Below, piece after piece: positions 15,750-25,150 of a stretch of 64,000 nucleotides of DNA. Numbering within the stretch: position 1 is the stretch's first letter; every line of letters begins with the position of its first letter. The position numbers and the translations under genes were made by a program. Where the stretch lies: assembly GCA_027364575.1 (NCBI GenBank), contig DAHXPC010000005.1:60528-124527 (forward strand). The letters are read 5' to 3'. The notes beneath the pieces are model-generated. The model was not told the origin of the DNA and did not search any database. It worked only from the letters and a program-made list of their open reading frames with translations. The DNA comes from a bacterium. GTDB taxonomy: Bacteria; Pseudomonadota; Gammaproteobacteria; UBA6186; Azoamicaceae.

Positions 15750-16551
15750 AATCACTGACTGAAGGGGTGGTGATATGGCTAATGGAATTATTAGATTTCA
15801 ACATTTTCTTAAGATGGGTTGAGGAAAGTTTGTTCGTTTTTTCATTATATATTACGCCAGCAATAGGGCGTTCATCGATATAGCCATTTAATCCTTTAAT
15901 GCTTTCACCCGCTCGCATGGCGACGATAAAAGAAGTTGCAGGGCAAATTGCTGTATCGCCAAAAGCAGAATTGTTTAGAGCGTAGGGTATTTTCATCCCG
16001 CCCATAAAGGTTGCAATCGTGTTGCTCGGAGAATTACTTATTTTTTTGTTTTCTTTATATTTCCGATCAATTTTATTGGCCAAGTCAGACCCAACAATGG
16101 CAATAAATTCTGAATTTTTAAATCTTGGTGAGACATGTTGGAATTGTCTGGCATTTGATGTTTGCTGATTCTTTCCATTTTTTATTACGGTTAATGTGTC
16201 TTGTAAAGCGTATGGTGAGAGTTTGGTTGTTAATATTCGAGGATGATTGGCAAAAATAGGCTCAATCATTTTTAAACGCAATTGCACCGGGATCCTTTTT
16301 TTTGTTGGATTATTCCCCCAAGCTGGGTAGATTATCAAGTAATCACATAAATTTTCAGCTAACACCTTTAAGGCAACTGATTCGTGTCCATAATGAATGG
16401 GATCAAAAGATCCAAGATAAATGCCTATTTTCTTCCCAGTCAACTTTGCTTCTAACGAATTGCTTTCAATTAAACTCTCTACTGTCTCGGCTTTAGTTGC
16501 CTGGATGAAAAATAGTCCAACAAGAAAGAACGCCCATTTTACTTTGCGCAT
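15721..16551 (-). CDS. Exported nucleotidyltransferase of the NadD (nicotinate-nucleotide adenylyltransferase) fold
   Basis: Residues 1-21 are a Sec signal peptide (RKVKWAFFLVGLFFIQATKA, cleavage before ETV). The mature part has the HIGH-family motif GIYLGSFDPIHYGH near residues 42-55, a YPAWGNNPTKK segment like the NadD substrate loop, FIAIVGSDLANKI in the middle and SSTHLKKMLK near the C-terminus, equivalent to the ISSTxIR motif. All nucleotide-binding landmarks are intact, so an active adenylyl- or cytidylyltransferase is expected. A housekeeping NadD has no signal peptide, so this is a specialised, probably secreted paralogue. It converges on the zeta-type kinase gene, and together they separate pilX from pilW. 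Confidence 0.75.
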   Translation of the reverse strand: MRKVKWAFFLVGLFFIQATKAETVESLIESNSLEAKLTGKKIGIYLGSFDPIHYGHESVALKVLAENLCDYLIIYPAWGNNPTKKRIPVQLRLKMIEPIFANHPRILTTKLSPYALQDTLTVIKNGKNQQTSNARQFQHVSPRFKNSEFIAIVGSDLANKIDRKYKENKKISNSPSNTIATFMGGMKIPYALNNSAFGDTAICPATSFIVAMRAGESIKGLNGYIDERPIAGVIYNEKTNKLSSTHLKKMLKSNNSISHITTPSVSDFIREKHLYQ

Positions 16552-16579
16552 TTTAAACCTGCTTTTTGCATGCTATGCA

Positions 16580-18265
16580 TCAGTAGTTGTCGCACCGATC
16601 GGATGGGGATTCAAAGGGTGGGGATGAGGTACACTGCCCACCGCCAGCTGATAAACACGCTACTGGACAAGCTACGTGGCCACCACCTTGGGGGCTACAC
16701 CACGGTACTATTTGTCCATATTTGTCACCGCTCTGAAATTCTCCAGTAGGACATAAGCTGCACTGCCCTGTATTTGGATCCACGTAAGGCTGGTTGCTAG
16801 GACATACGCAAGCGCTACCATTCCATGTTCTACCGCTAGGACATGCGCAAGCGCTACCATTCCACGTTTGGCCGCCTGTGCAAGTCGGCGCTGGTGGAGT
16901 AGGTGCTGGAATACCGCAGGTAATCGCATTTTTGTTATTCTCACACAACGCTAAAGTATTATAGGAAAAATTGGTGGTGCCATTGGTACAATAGGTGCCG
17001 GTGTCGCTTGAGGCCGGGGCCGTCTGATTCTGATTGCGAACGCCACCCGTTTTTATGTAATAAGCCCCCCCCGTTCCCAACACACAATGATTTTCATAGG
17101 GAATTACTGCTCTATCTTCAAAGTAAATTGTAGTGACAAATACTTTTCGAATTTTTCCATCGTTGGGGGGATCGTACGTAAGCATGGTGCCGCCTGGCCC
17201 TGCCATTAAATCCACTGGAGAAGGTGCAGGTGTTGCGATGGGATTGATGACATCTTGAGTCACCATGACTAAGGCAATTCTAAGGCTAATAATATTTGTA
17301 GGATCGATGGTTGCATCTCCTGGCGCTAAGTAGCGGCTGACTGCACCATCGTCATAGTCACTTTCACCGACTAGCACTTTCATATATTCCACACCATTTA
17401 ATACTGGAGTATTATTTGCATAGGTAGGGTTTGCAGTCGCAATAATAGGCGTAGCACTTTGAGTCATTTGATTACACTGTACTTGCGCACCTGCGACTAT
17501 CGAAAAGTTTTGTAATATATTGCCGGTCATCGGATTTCCAAGACAATCCGTTAAAGGTTCCTGTCCGGAAGGGTTGGTCATATGCATGCTGATGGAATCG
17601 CTTTTTTGCCCTTGTACCGTTGTGCCGTTTATGGCGAGCCCGTCATTTAAAATAGCAAGGCTGTGAGGGATAATGCGTTCATAGACTGTGAAGGCTTGAG
17701 GGGTCGCCGTTGGACCCCCACAATTATAAGCAGAGTTTGTGCTGCAAGCGGTTGAGCAAGTATTGGGGGAGCTTTGTTTCGGTAATAGATTTGCTCTATT
17801 GGTGGTAGTGGTGGGTTTATAGCAAGTTCCGCCGTTCATCATGCCAAAAAAATTTGAGGTAGCAGGAACGTCTTTTGCACATTTGCTGGGCAAGCCAGAA
17901 GTGCTATTGGTAGAAAATAGCGAAGAATTTGTGTCTGTAAAACACCCTATATAGGTCCAGCCGGGGATTGCCATTTGTGGTGCACCTGCATTCGCAGGGG
18001 GGATTGATTTTAAGGTGGTTGGCACTGCCATTCCATGACCGCTCATAGACAGTTGAGCATTTAGGTACCGTATAGCACTGAGCGCATTCGCATTTAATTG
18101 ATTCATATTATTCGTATATTTCTGACTTTTTGAGCCAACTTGTAGCAGCTCGCCTAAGCCTAAAATTAAAAAAGAGCTTAGTGCTAGACCAATGAGCATA
18201 GAGGCGAGCGTCATGCCAGAGGAGTGAATAAGTAAAGAAGATTTATCTTTTTCAGTTACATCCAT
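16580..18265 (-). CDS. pilW: PilW-like minor pilin with a Cys-rich C-terminal tail
   Basis: The prepilin site is SSG/MTLASMLIGLALSSFLILGLG near residues 16-38. The usual Glu at +5 is replaced by Ser. After the stalk helix comes a large PilW-type globular domain (about residues 40-430) with many Cys, Thr and Asn. The last 110 residues are a distinct Cys/Pro/Gly-rich tail containing two 13-residue repeats (WNGSACACPSGRT, WNGSACVCPSNQP) encoded by a 39-base tandem repeat around 16809-16886. That tail resembles EGF-like or adhesive modules and is not typical of PilW. Start ATG 18265 with GAGGAAAG upstream. It follows pilV in one minus-strand unit. Confidence 0.75.
   Translation of the reverse strand: MDVTEKDKSSLLIHSSGMTLASMLIGLALSSFLILGLGELLQVGSKSQKYTNNMNQLNANALSAIRYLNAQLSMSGHGMAVPTTLKSIPPANAGAPQMAIPGWTYIGCFTDTNSSLFSTNSTSGLPSKCAKDVPATSNFFGMMNGGTCYKPTTTTNRANLLPKQSSPNTCSTACSTNSAYNCGGPTATPQAFTVYERIIPHSLAILNDGLAINGTTVQGQKSDSISMHMTNPSGQEPLTDCLGNPMTGNILQNFSIVAGAQVQCNQMTQSATPIIATANPTYANNTPVLNGVEYMKVLVGESDYDDGAVSRYLAPGDATIDPTNIISLRIALVMVTQDVINPIATPAPSPVDLMAGPGGTMLTYDPPNDGKIRKVFVTTIYFEDRAVIPYENHCVLGTGGAYYIKTGGVRNQNQTAPASSDTGTYCTNGTTNFSYNTLALCENNKNAITCGIPAPTPPAPTCTGGQTWNGSACACPSGRTWNGSACVCPSNQPYVDPNTGQCSLCPTGEFQSGDKYGQIVPWCSPQGGGHVACPVACLSAGGGQCTSSPPFESPSDRCDNY
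16809..16886 (-). repeat. Two 39-bp tandem repeat units inside pilW
   Basis: The string CAAGCGCTACCATTCCA begins at 16809 and again at 16848, a 39-base period matching 13 codons of the Cys-rich tail. Such in-frame repeats can change number by slippage. Confidence 0.6.
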
Positions 18266-18315
18266 TTACTTTCCTCAATATGTATTGTATTTAGCAAAAG
18301 CAGCTATTGTCTTTG

Positions 18316-18879
18316 TCACAACGTTGCAGCCGGAACCATCGCAGTGGTCATTATTTTTTTAGGGTCGTTTTTTTCTGTCCAGCGTATTTTAATGGTAAAA
18401 CTAATCACAGAAGGGTTGGTGCTAGGAGCTGTACAAGTAGAAGCGGAGACTGTTGGATCCGTGTTAGGATTGGTGTCCATACAAACGACGGCTGTGCTGC
18501 CTGGGAGCGCTGCGCTAACATTTTGCTGCCATTCGGCTATATCATTGATTGCTATATCCGCAGAGGTGCAAGCATTGGTGGCGCTAAAGCAATTGGGATT
18601 GGTAGCTTGGGACTTGTTGCCTTCTTTTTGATAATTACTGTTTAGCCCTTTTGCCGCTTCCACGGCATTTGCTTGAATACGACCCGCCATGTCTTGTAGC
18701 AACATATTCGCAACCGTTGTATGCGCTACCTCGTTTGCCAGTCGCCCTCCATTTATTTGAAGGGTCATCATGCCTAATACACCCACCGAAATAATCGCTA
18801 ACGCGATCACAACTTCAAGCAGGCTAAAGCCAAACTGCTTATTGCAGTCAGATTTACAATTTTTTATATCCCTATTCAT
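18316..18879 (-). CDS. pilV: PilV-like minor pilin
   Basis: The 187-residue product from the ATG at 18879 starts with a basic leader and the prepilin motif FGFSLLEVVIALAIISVGVLGM, with Glu at +5 as required for pilus entry. GGRLANEVAHTTVANMLLQDM after the helix is typical of PilV. A longer frame exists from 18945, but its extra 22 residues would bury the leader. It precedes pilW by 50 bases. The four Cys in the C-terminal half probably form disulfides. Confidence 0.85.
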   Translation of the reverse strand: MNRDIKNCKSDCNKQFGFSLLEVVIALAIISVGVLGMMTLQINGGRLANEVAHTTVANMLLQDMAGRIQANAVEAAKGLNSNYQKEGNKSQATNPNCFSATNACTSADIAINDIAEWQQNVSAALPGSTAVVCMDTNPNTDPTVSASTCTAPSTNPSVISFTIKIRWTEKNDPKKIMTTAMVPAATL

Positions 18880-18962
18880 GATGTAAGTATAGGAACTGAA
18901 TATACGTATTGCAAAAGTGGACAAAGGGGGATCAGCATCGGCCATGCTGACGGTCTTGCGCT

Positions 18963-19742
18963 TTACGCTATGTTAAGATCATAGTCAACAATAAGAGGGG
19001 CATGATCAGAAAAGAACTCGTCTTTATAAATGCTTGCGGCTCGGATGGTGTCGCCAATGTTTTGACTCACTATTTGATAATCAATGCGCCATCCAACATT
19101 TTTTTCTCGGGCGCGGGACCGCTGCGACCACCAAGTATATTGCTCGGATTCTTTATTTAGAGCACGGAAAGCGTCAATGAATTCTAAAGGACCTAACACT
19201 TTATCGAGCCAGGCACGTTCTTCGGGCAAAAATCCGGAAGTTTTCTGGTTGGTTCGCCAGTTTTTGATATCAATTTCTTTGTGGGCAATATTCCAATCGC
19301 CACAGAGAATATATTGGCGACCATCGTTTTTATGTGCTGCTAAACGTTCATCATACTTTTGCATAAATTCATATTTAACATCTTGTCTGCCCTCGCCACT
19401 GGTTCCGGAGGGTAAATACAGTGAAGCGACACTGAGAGGGCCAAAGTCAGCTTGAAGATATCGTCCTTCTGTATCGGCGATGCCCCAGCCTAAGCCTTGG
19501 TGAATGGCCGTAGGCTTTGTCTTTGTATAAAGCGCTACGCCGCTATAGCCTTTTTTTTCGGCATCAAAAAAATACGTATGGTAATGCTGGGGGAAAAACT
19601 GCGGATCGGTTCTTAAGGATTCTTGGCAGCGTGTTTCTTGTAAACAAATGACATCTGCGTTCTGTTTTGATAACCAACTAAAAAAACCCTTTTTAGCCGC
19701 GGAACGGATCCCATTAACATTAGCTGTAATAACTCTAAGCAA
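18963..19742 (-). CDS. xthA: Exodeoxyribonuclease III (AP endonuclease)
   Basis: This base-excision repair enzyme cuts abasic sites and removes 3' blocks. Motifs in order: ITANVNGIRSA, VICLQETRCQ, GDWNIAHKEIDIKNW (catalytic Asp and Asn), WRIDYQIVS and SDHAPLIVDY (catalytic Asp-His). Length 259 is close to the 250-270 usual for the family. The start appears to be TTG at 19742; no in-frame ATG lies nearer. Confidence 0.96.
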   Translation of the reverse strand: MLRVITANVNGIRSAAKKGFFSWLSKQNADVICLQETRCQESLRTDPQFFPQHYHTYFFDAEKKGYSGVALYTKTKPTAIHQGLGWGIADTEGRYLQADFGPLSVASLYLPSGTSGEGRQDVKYEFMQKYDERLAAHKNDGRQYILCGDWNIAHKEIDIKNWRTNQKTSGFLPEERAWLDKVLGPLEFIDAFRALNKESEQYTWWSQRSRAREKNVGWRIDYQIVSQNIGDTIRAASIYKDEFFSDHAPLIVDYDLNIA

Positions 19743-19887
19743 GTGTATGTAATCCTAAGGTATTGAAAATAGTTAACTAGTGTAGCAGTTGACTCCTTGT
19801 GGCAGTCAACCTACAATGGTAGATTGCTAACCTGTGAGAAATCCAAAAAATCGATCGAAAAATTAAGCGATCGTTTAGGAACAAACA

Positions 19888-21108
19888 ATGTTGTTAAATC
19901 AGAATCATTATTTCTTTGTCTCGGTGATTACGGCTATGGCCTCGGTTAGCCTTTTTGCCACCGATATATATTTACCTGCCTTGCCTGAAATGGCGATTTA
20001 TTTTAATTGTACCCAAAGTGCAATTCAATCTAGCTTTACGGTTTTTTTATTAGGGCTTGCAAGTTGCCAATTAGTGGCCGGCATTATTTCGGATCGTTTT
20101 GGTCGGAAAAGAGTGCTGATGGTTGGCTTAACAATTTTCACGATTTCTTCTATTCTCTGTGCTTGTGCCACAACACTTCCGCAATTTGTTGTATTTCGAA
20201 TGTTACAAGCGATGGGCGGTGGGGTAGGATCCGTTATCAGTCGCGCATTGGTGGCAGATAGATTCAATAGACAAGATGCCGTTAAGGTTTTTTCGACCGT
20301 GTTTCCAATTGTTGGCTTATCCAGTGCAATTGGGCCTTTTGTTGGGGGGTATCTGACACATTTTTTTGGCTGGCAATCCACCTTTTATTTTATTGCAGGA
20401 TTTGGGTTTCTGATTTTGATAACCGTATTTTTTTGTTTAACTCAGCAAAAAGAAAAAACGGTTGATCCGACTATTCTGAAGCCTACGCTATTGGCCCATA
20501 ATCTTCCTAAATATGTAGGTGTTCTCCGTAATCTTGAATTTTTAGGCTATGTCTTTATTATTAGCGCAAGCTTTTGTGTGTTTAGATGCTATACCGTAGA
20601 ATCGCCTTTTGTCTTTAATACCCTAGGATTTGGCGCTAAAGAAATCGGACATTTTTATATAGTCCTTTCCATTGCCTATCTAATCGGTAATTTGACTGCA
20701 AAAAAATTGACGCAAAAAATGAATATAGAAAAGCTTTTACAAATTGGGATGTCATTTTTTGTTTTAGGGGGATTTTGTATGATAGTAAGTTCCTTAATAT
20801 TAGAACATAGCCCCTATACGATTATCATTCCTATGTGTGTGATTACCTTGGGAAATGGATTTTTATTCCCCGTGGCTTCTGCAGGTGCAATGACTTCCGT
20901 ATCCGCAGAATTGATCGGAACGGCCTCGGGGTTAATGGGGGCAATACAATTTGTCTGTGCCGCTTTTTGTGTAAGTTGGATAGGGCAACTATGTCAAGGA
21001 AAAGTGATACCCTTATCTTTTAGCATTGGATTTGTTTGTTTGATAGGACTCATGAGTTACCTAATGTTAACGCTGTATAGACCAAAAGCTGAAGTCACGC
21101 TTTCGTAA
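19888..21108 (+). CDS. MFS multidrug transporter, Bcr/CflA family
   Basis: Twelve membrane segments over 406 residues. The motif ATDIYLPALPEMAIYF in TM1 and the loop GIISDRFGRKRVLMVG between TM2 and TM3 are hallmarks of the drug:proton antiporters Bcr and CflA, as is the conserved Arg in FRMLQAMGGGVGSVISRALVADRF. The substrate is unknown (bicyclomycin, sulfonamides or chloramphenicol in relatives). It stands alone with its own upstream gap, 9 bases before yicC. Confidence 0.9.
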   Translation: MLLNQNHYFFVSVITAMASVSLFATDIYLPALPEMAIYFNCTQSAIQSSFTVFLLGLASCQLVAGIISDRFGRKRVLMVGLTIFTISSILCACATTLPQFVVFRMLQAMGGGVGSVISRALVADRFNRQDAVKVFSTVFPIVGLSSAIGPFVGGYLTHFFGWQSTFYFIAGFGFLILITVFFCLTQQKEKTVDPTILKPTLLAHNLPKYVGVLRNLEFLGYVFIISASFCVFRCYTVESPFVFNTLGFGAKEIGHFYIVLSIAYLIGNLTAKKLTQKMNIEKLLQIGMSFFVLGGFCMIVSSLILEHSPYTIIIPMCVITLGNGFLFPVASAGAMTSVSAELIGTASGLMGAIQFVCAAFCVSWIGQLCQGKVIPLSFSIGFVCLIGLMSYLMLTLYRPKAEVTLS

Positions 21109-21117
21109 AGGATATTT

Positions 21118-21981
21118 ATGGTACACAGCATGACGGCCTATGCCAATCAAAGTATACAATTGCCAAACGGGATGGCACGGTGGGAACTGCGTTCAGTCAA
21201 TCATCGATTTTTAGAACTTTCCTTTAAATTGCCCGAATTTTTAAATGATGTAGAACCTGATTTGCGTGCGATCGCAGAGGCTACCTTAAGTAGAGGCAAG
21301 GTGGAGTGTGGATTAAGGCTTGAATTATCGGAAGAAAAAAATAACGCATTTGTTATCAATTTGGATGTTTTAGATCAATTAATGGTTGCAAACCAAGAAA
21401 TTATTTCGCGTTTTCCAACAACCTCTTTGTCCGTCTTGGATATTTTACGTTGGCCTTCTATTCTTCAACCGGTGCAAAAAGATTGGGTAGCGCTCAAGGA
21501 GCCACTGAAGCAGTCTTTTATCCTGGCTTTACAAGACTTGAGTGACACTCGAGCAAGAGAGGGGGCAAAACTTAAAAAATGTATACAAGTGCGATTGGCT
21601 AGCATCCGTTGCCGGTTACAAAAAACTCATCAACGGTTACCCTTAATTCTACAAGAATTTCGGACAAAGCTTTTAGAAAAATTGAGTTCGCTCAATATTG
21701 AAATAGATCCCAGTCGATTTGAAGCGGTTTTGGTTTCATTGCTCCAAAAAATGGATATTACTGAAGAATTAGATCGTCTCAATGCGCATTTGGAAGAGAT
21801 CGATAGAATATTAATCACAGAAAAAGTGATGGGCCGACGTTTAGATTTTTTAATGCAAGAATTAAATCGCGAAGCAAACACGCTGGGCTCTAAGGCGAAT
21901 GATAAATTCTTGTCAGAAGATGCGATTGAATTAAAAGTGTTAATAGAAGAAATGCGAGAACAAATTCAAAACATAGAGTAG
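21118..21981 (+). CDS. yicC: YicC family endoribonuclease-like protein
   Basis: The 287-residue protein begins VHSMTAYANQ and ends with the family C-terminus GRRLDFLMQELNREANTLGSKAND, followed by VLIEEMREQIQNIE. YicC proteins are now known as manganese-dependent endoribonucleases that act on small RNAs. The gene lies just before gmk, as in many proteobacteria. Confidence 0.95.
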   Translation: MVHSMTAYANQSIQLPNGMARWELRSVNHRFLELSFKLPEFLNDVEPDLRAIAEATLSRGKVECGLRLELSEEKNNAFVINLDVLDQLMVANQEIISRFPTTSLSVLDILRWPSILQPVQKDWVALKEPLKQSFILALQDLSDTRAREGAKLKKCIQVRLASIRCRLQKTHQRLPLILQEFRTKLLEKLSSLNIEIDPSRFEAVLVSLLQKMDITEELDRLNAHLEEIDRILITEKVMGRRLDFLMQELNREANTLGSKANDKFLSEDAIELKVLIEEMREQIQNIE

Positions 21982-21993
21982 GAAATTGTAGAC

Positions 21994-22611
21994 ATGCTAA
22001 GTAAGGGATCATTGTTTATTGTTTCAGCACCTTCAGGCGCTGGCAAAACAACGTTATTAAAAGCATTAGAAAAAATGATGCCAAAAGTTTGCGTCTCGAT
22101 TTCTTTTACAACCCGACAAATGCGATCACATGAGCAAAATGGCATCGATTATCATTTTGTCAGTCGAGAAGAATTTGAAGCGATGTTATTGCAAAATGTT
22201 TTTTTAGAACATGCTTGTGTGTTTGGAAATTTTTATGGAACTTCCTCTGTTTGGGTGGAAGCGACGCGCCATAAAGGCTTAGATGTAGTGTTAGAAATTG
22301 ACTGGCAAGGGGCACAACAAGTGCGCACTCAGTTTTTGGATGCCAAGAGTATATTTATTTTGCCGCCTACATTCGAAACGCTATTCGAACGTTTACAAAA
22401 ACGACACAGTGATAATGAAGCCGTCATTCAAAAACGCATGAATGAGGCAAAAGAAGAACTCTCGCATTATTGTGAATATGATTATTTGATTTGTAATAAT
22501 CAGTTTGAAGTGGCGTTAAAAGATTTGCAGTCAATTATTCAATGTCATCGATTGCACCAAAGCTATGCGATGACTGAACAGCGTGAATTAATTCAAAAAC
22601 TTTTGAGTTAG
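21994..22611 (+). CDS. gmk: Guanylate kinase
   Basis: It converts GMP to GDP with ATP. The P-loop SAPSGAGKTTLL is at residues 9-20; SFTTRQMRSHEQNGIDYHFV binds GMP, and LEIDWQGAQQVR is the family signature. The length of 205 matches E. coli (207). It lies 12 bases after yicC and before rpoZ. Confidence 0.97.
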   Translation: MLSKGSLFIVSAPSGAGKTTLLKALEKMMPKVCVSISFTTRQMRSHEQNGIDYHFVSREEFEAMLLQNVFLEHACVFGNFYGTSSVWVEATRHKGLDVVLEIDWQGAQQVRTQFLDAKSIFILPPTFETLFERLQKRHSDNEAVIQKRMNEAKEELSHYCEYDYLICNNQFEVALKDLQSIIQCHRLHQSYAMTEQRELIQKLLS

Positions 22612-22690
22612 CTAAATTTTAATAAATATTGTATGATAAGGGATGAAAGGTTTTTTTAAGTTTGTTTTCTACTTGAGTTGAGGTTTTTAA

Positions 22691-22918
22691 ATGGCACGTA
22701 TTACGATTGAAGATTGTTTAAGTAAAGTTGAAAATCGGTTTCACTTAGTACTCACTGCTGCCAAACGGGCAAGACAGCTTTCCTTAGGCGGCGCTGAACC
22801 TATCGTTGCTTGGGAAAATGATAAACCGACGGTTGTTGCCTTAAGAGAGCTTGCAGAGGGTGGTGCGAGTGCTTTTGCAGCAGACGCCCCTGAAGAGCGG
22901 GCGGAAGAGATTCTATAA
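22691..22918 (+). CDS. rpoZ: RNA polymerase omega subunit
   Basis: The 75-residue protein starts [20 protein letters not shown] and has the AAKRARQL segment that contacts the beta-prime subunit. It is slightly shorter than E. coli omega (91). The gmk-rpoZ-spoT order is conserved. Confidence 0.96.
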   Translation: MARITIEDCLSKVENRFHLVLTAAKRARQLSLGGAEPIVAWENDKPTVVALRELAEGGASAFAADAPEERAEEIL

Positions 22919-22958
22919 AGCAAAAGTCGCTGTAATTTTTAAGGGTTAGGGAGATGGC

Positions 22959-25064
22959 GTGTTTCGATTTGCCGAGCTACGCGAAAAGGTTTCTAGTTAT
23001 TTAACCAAAATCCAGGTTGAAGAAATTACGAATGCCTATTTAATGGCAGAAAAAGCGCATGAAGGACAACAGCGTTCTTCTGGTGAGCCTTACATTTCCC
23101 ACCCCCTTGAGGTGGCCAGGATCCTAGCCAAGATGCAGATGGATCATCAAAGCATTATTGCCGCCATGCTGCATGATGTGATTGAAGATACCTCCGTCGA
23201 TAAAATAACAATTGCTGAAAAATTTGGGGACGAAGTCGCCGATTTGGTCGATGGCGTAAGCAAACTCGATCAAATTAAATTTGAAAGTCGGGTGGAAGCG
23301 CAGGCCGAAAACTTGCGGAAAATGATGTTAGCCATGGCGCGTGATATACGCGTTATTTTAATCAAATTAGCCGATCGCCTACATAATATGCGCACCTTAG
23401 ATGCGCTACTGCCTGAAAAACAAAGACGCATTGCCAAAGAAACCCTTGAAATTTATGCGCCCATCGCCAATCGATTAGGCATGCATAATTTTCATATAGA
23501 GTTTGAGGATATCGGTTTTTCATTTTTATATCCGGTGCGATATCGGGTATTGAAAGAAGCGGTTCGAAAAGCCAGAGGTAATCGTAAAGAACTTATTCGT
23601 GATTTAGAATTTAATTTGAAAAATCGTCTTGAGCAAGAAAATATTTTGCCTTTTGCCATTAAAGGACGAGAGAAACACCTATATAGCCTGTATAAAAAAA
23701 TGCGCAAAAAAGATCTTTCTTTATCGGAGATTATGGATGTCTATGCGCTCAGAATATTGGTCGATAAAATAGATACCTGTTATCGCGTATTGGGGATGGT
23801 ACATAATTTATACAAACCGGTTCATGGTCGTTTTAAAGATTATATTGCTATTCCTAAAGCCAACGGTTATCAGTCTCTTCACCTAACCGTGATAGGTCCC
23901 TACGGGGTTCCTGTGGAAGTACAAATTCGGACTGAAGAAATGGATCGCATGGCAGAAAACGGCATTGCGGCCCATTGGTTGTATAAAGCGGCAGATGGTA
24001 AAACCGGGGAAGCAGAAATTCGGGCCAGAGAGTGGTTAAAAGGAATGCTGGAAATCCAAAGCAATAGTGGAAATTCCAAAGAATTTATTGAACATGTTAA
24101 AGTGGATCTCTATCCAGATGAAGTGTATGTATTTACCCCAAATGGCGATATCTTTTCTTTATCGAGCGGGGCAACCGCGGTGGACTTTGCCTATGCCGTG
24201 CACACGGATGTTGGAAATGCCTGTATTGCTGCCAAAATTGATAGACGCTTAGTGCCCTTAAGCACTCGCTTAACCAGTGGCCAGACGGTCGAAATTGTCA
24301 CGGCAGCCGGTGCACATCCTAATCCTGCTTGGCTAAGTTTTGTCGCAACGGGTAAAGCCCGAAGCAATATTCGTCATTGGTTGAAAACTCAGCAAGTGAG
24401 TGAAGCCAGAACTTTGGGCAAACGATTAATCGAACGCTCCTTGCTCTCATTATCTCTGTGTATTGAAGACATTTCAGCAAAAAGATTGGAAGCCTTTTTA
24501 CAAGAATTAAAATTGAGCGATTTTCAACAGTTGTGTGAAGAGGTGGGGTTGGGCAATCAAGTTGCGCCGCTGGTTGTCAGGCGATTGGTGTCCGATTTAC
24601 CCGTTGAAGACTCTCATTTATTTTACCCATTAGCGATCCGGGGCACCGAAGGGATGGTCGTTGCCTATGCAAAATGCTGTCGGCCTATTCCCGGAGATAC
24701 CATTATTGGGTTTTTAAGTGCGGGTAGGGGAATTGTGATTCATCGCCATAGTTGTAAAAATGTCGCAGAAATGTCGCAAACCCCCGAAAAATATATTTTT
24801 ATTCAATGGGCAGACAAAGTAGAAGGTGAATTTGCCGTAGAGCTTAAAGTCGATGTATTAAGTAAACGGGGCGTCTTGGCAATGCTGGCCAATAATCTGG
24901 CAGAAAATGATGCTAATATTCAAAACGTGCACATTGATGAAAGAGACAACCGTCACAATACCATTACCTTTGTATTAAGCGTTCGCAACCGAAATCATCT
25001 AGCCAAAGCCATTAAGCGCTTAAGATCAATAGAGGCCGTGACTCGGGTAGTACGCGGAAAATAA
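22959..25064 (+). CDS. spoT: Bifunctional (p)ppGpp synthase/hydrolase
   Basis: Domains in order: HD hydrolase with SHPLEVA and LHDVIEDT (about residues 47-80) and ADRLHNMRT near residue 140; synthetase with KDYIAIPKANGYQSLH near residue 290; TGS with DLYPDEVYVFTPNGD near residue 385; a conserved C-terminal helical/zinc-finger region with CCRPIPGD; and a C-terminal ACT domain after residue 620. The HD residues are intact, so it can hydrolyse the alarmone. Length 701 equals E. coli SpoT (702). The start is GTG at 22959 behind AGGGAG (22947-22952). Confidence 0.97.
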   Translation: MFRFAELREKVSSYLTKIQVEEITNAYLMAEKAHEGQQRSSGEPYISHPLEVARILAKMQMDHQSIIAAMLHDVIEDTSVDKITIAEKFGDEVADLVDGVSKLDQIKFESRVEAQAENLRKMMLAMARDIRVILIKLADRLHNMRTLDALLPEKQRRIAKETLEIYAPIANRLGMHNFHIEFEDIGFSFLYPVRYRVLKEAVRKARGNRKELIRDLEFNLKNRLEQENILPFAIKGREKHLYSLYKKMRKKDLSLSEIMDVYALRILVDKIDTCYRVLGMVHNLYKPVHGRFKDYIAIPKANGYQSLHLTVIGPYGVPVEVQIRTEEMDRMAENGIAAHWLYKAADGKTGEAEIRAREWLKGMLEIQSNSGNSKEFIEHVKVDLYPDEVYVFTPNGDIFSLSSGATAVDFAYAVHTDVGNACIAAKIDRRLVPLSTRLTSGQTVEIVTAAGAHPNPAWLSFVATGKARSNIRHWLKTQQVSEARTLGKRLIERSLLSLSLCIEDISAKRLEAFLQELKLSDFQQLCEEVGLGNQVAPLVVRRLVSDLPVEDSHLFYPLAIRGTEGMVVAYAKCCRPIPGDTIIGFLSAGRGIVIHRHSCKNVAEMSQTPEKYIFIQWADKVEGEFAVELKVDVLSKRGVLAMLANNLAENDANIQNVHIDERDNRHNTITFVLSVRNRNHLAKAIKRLRSIEAVTRVVRGK

Positions 25065-25150
25065 AAGTGTTTCTAACGTAGGCTAAGGTATCAATCTTTT
25101 CCTATAGTGAGTAAAAAATAATTTTTTAAAATAATCCGGAGCCAGGTACT

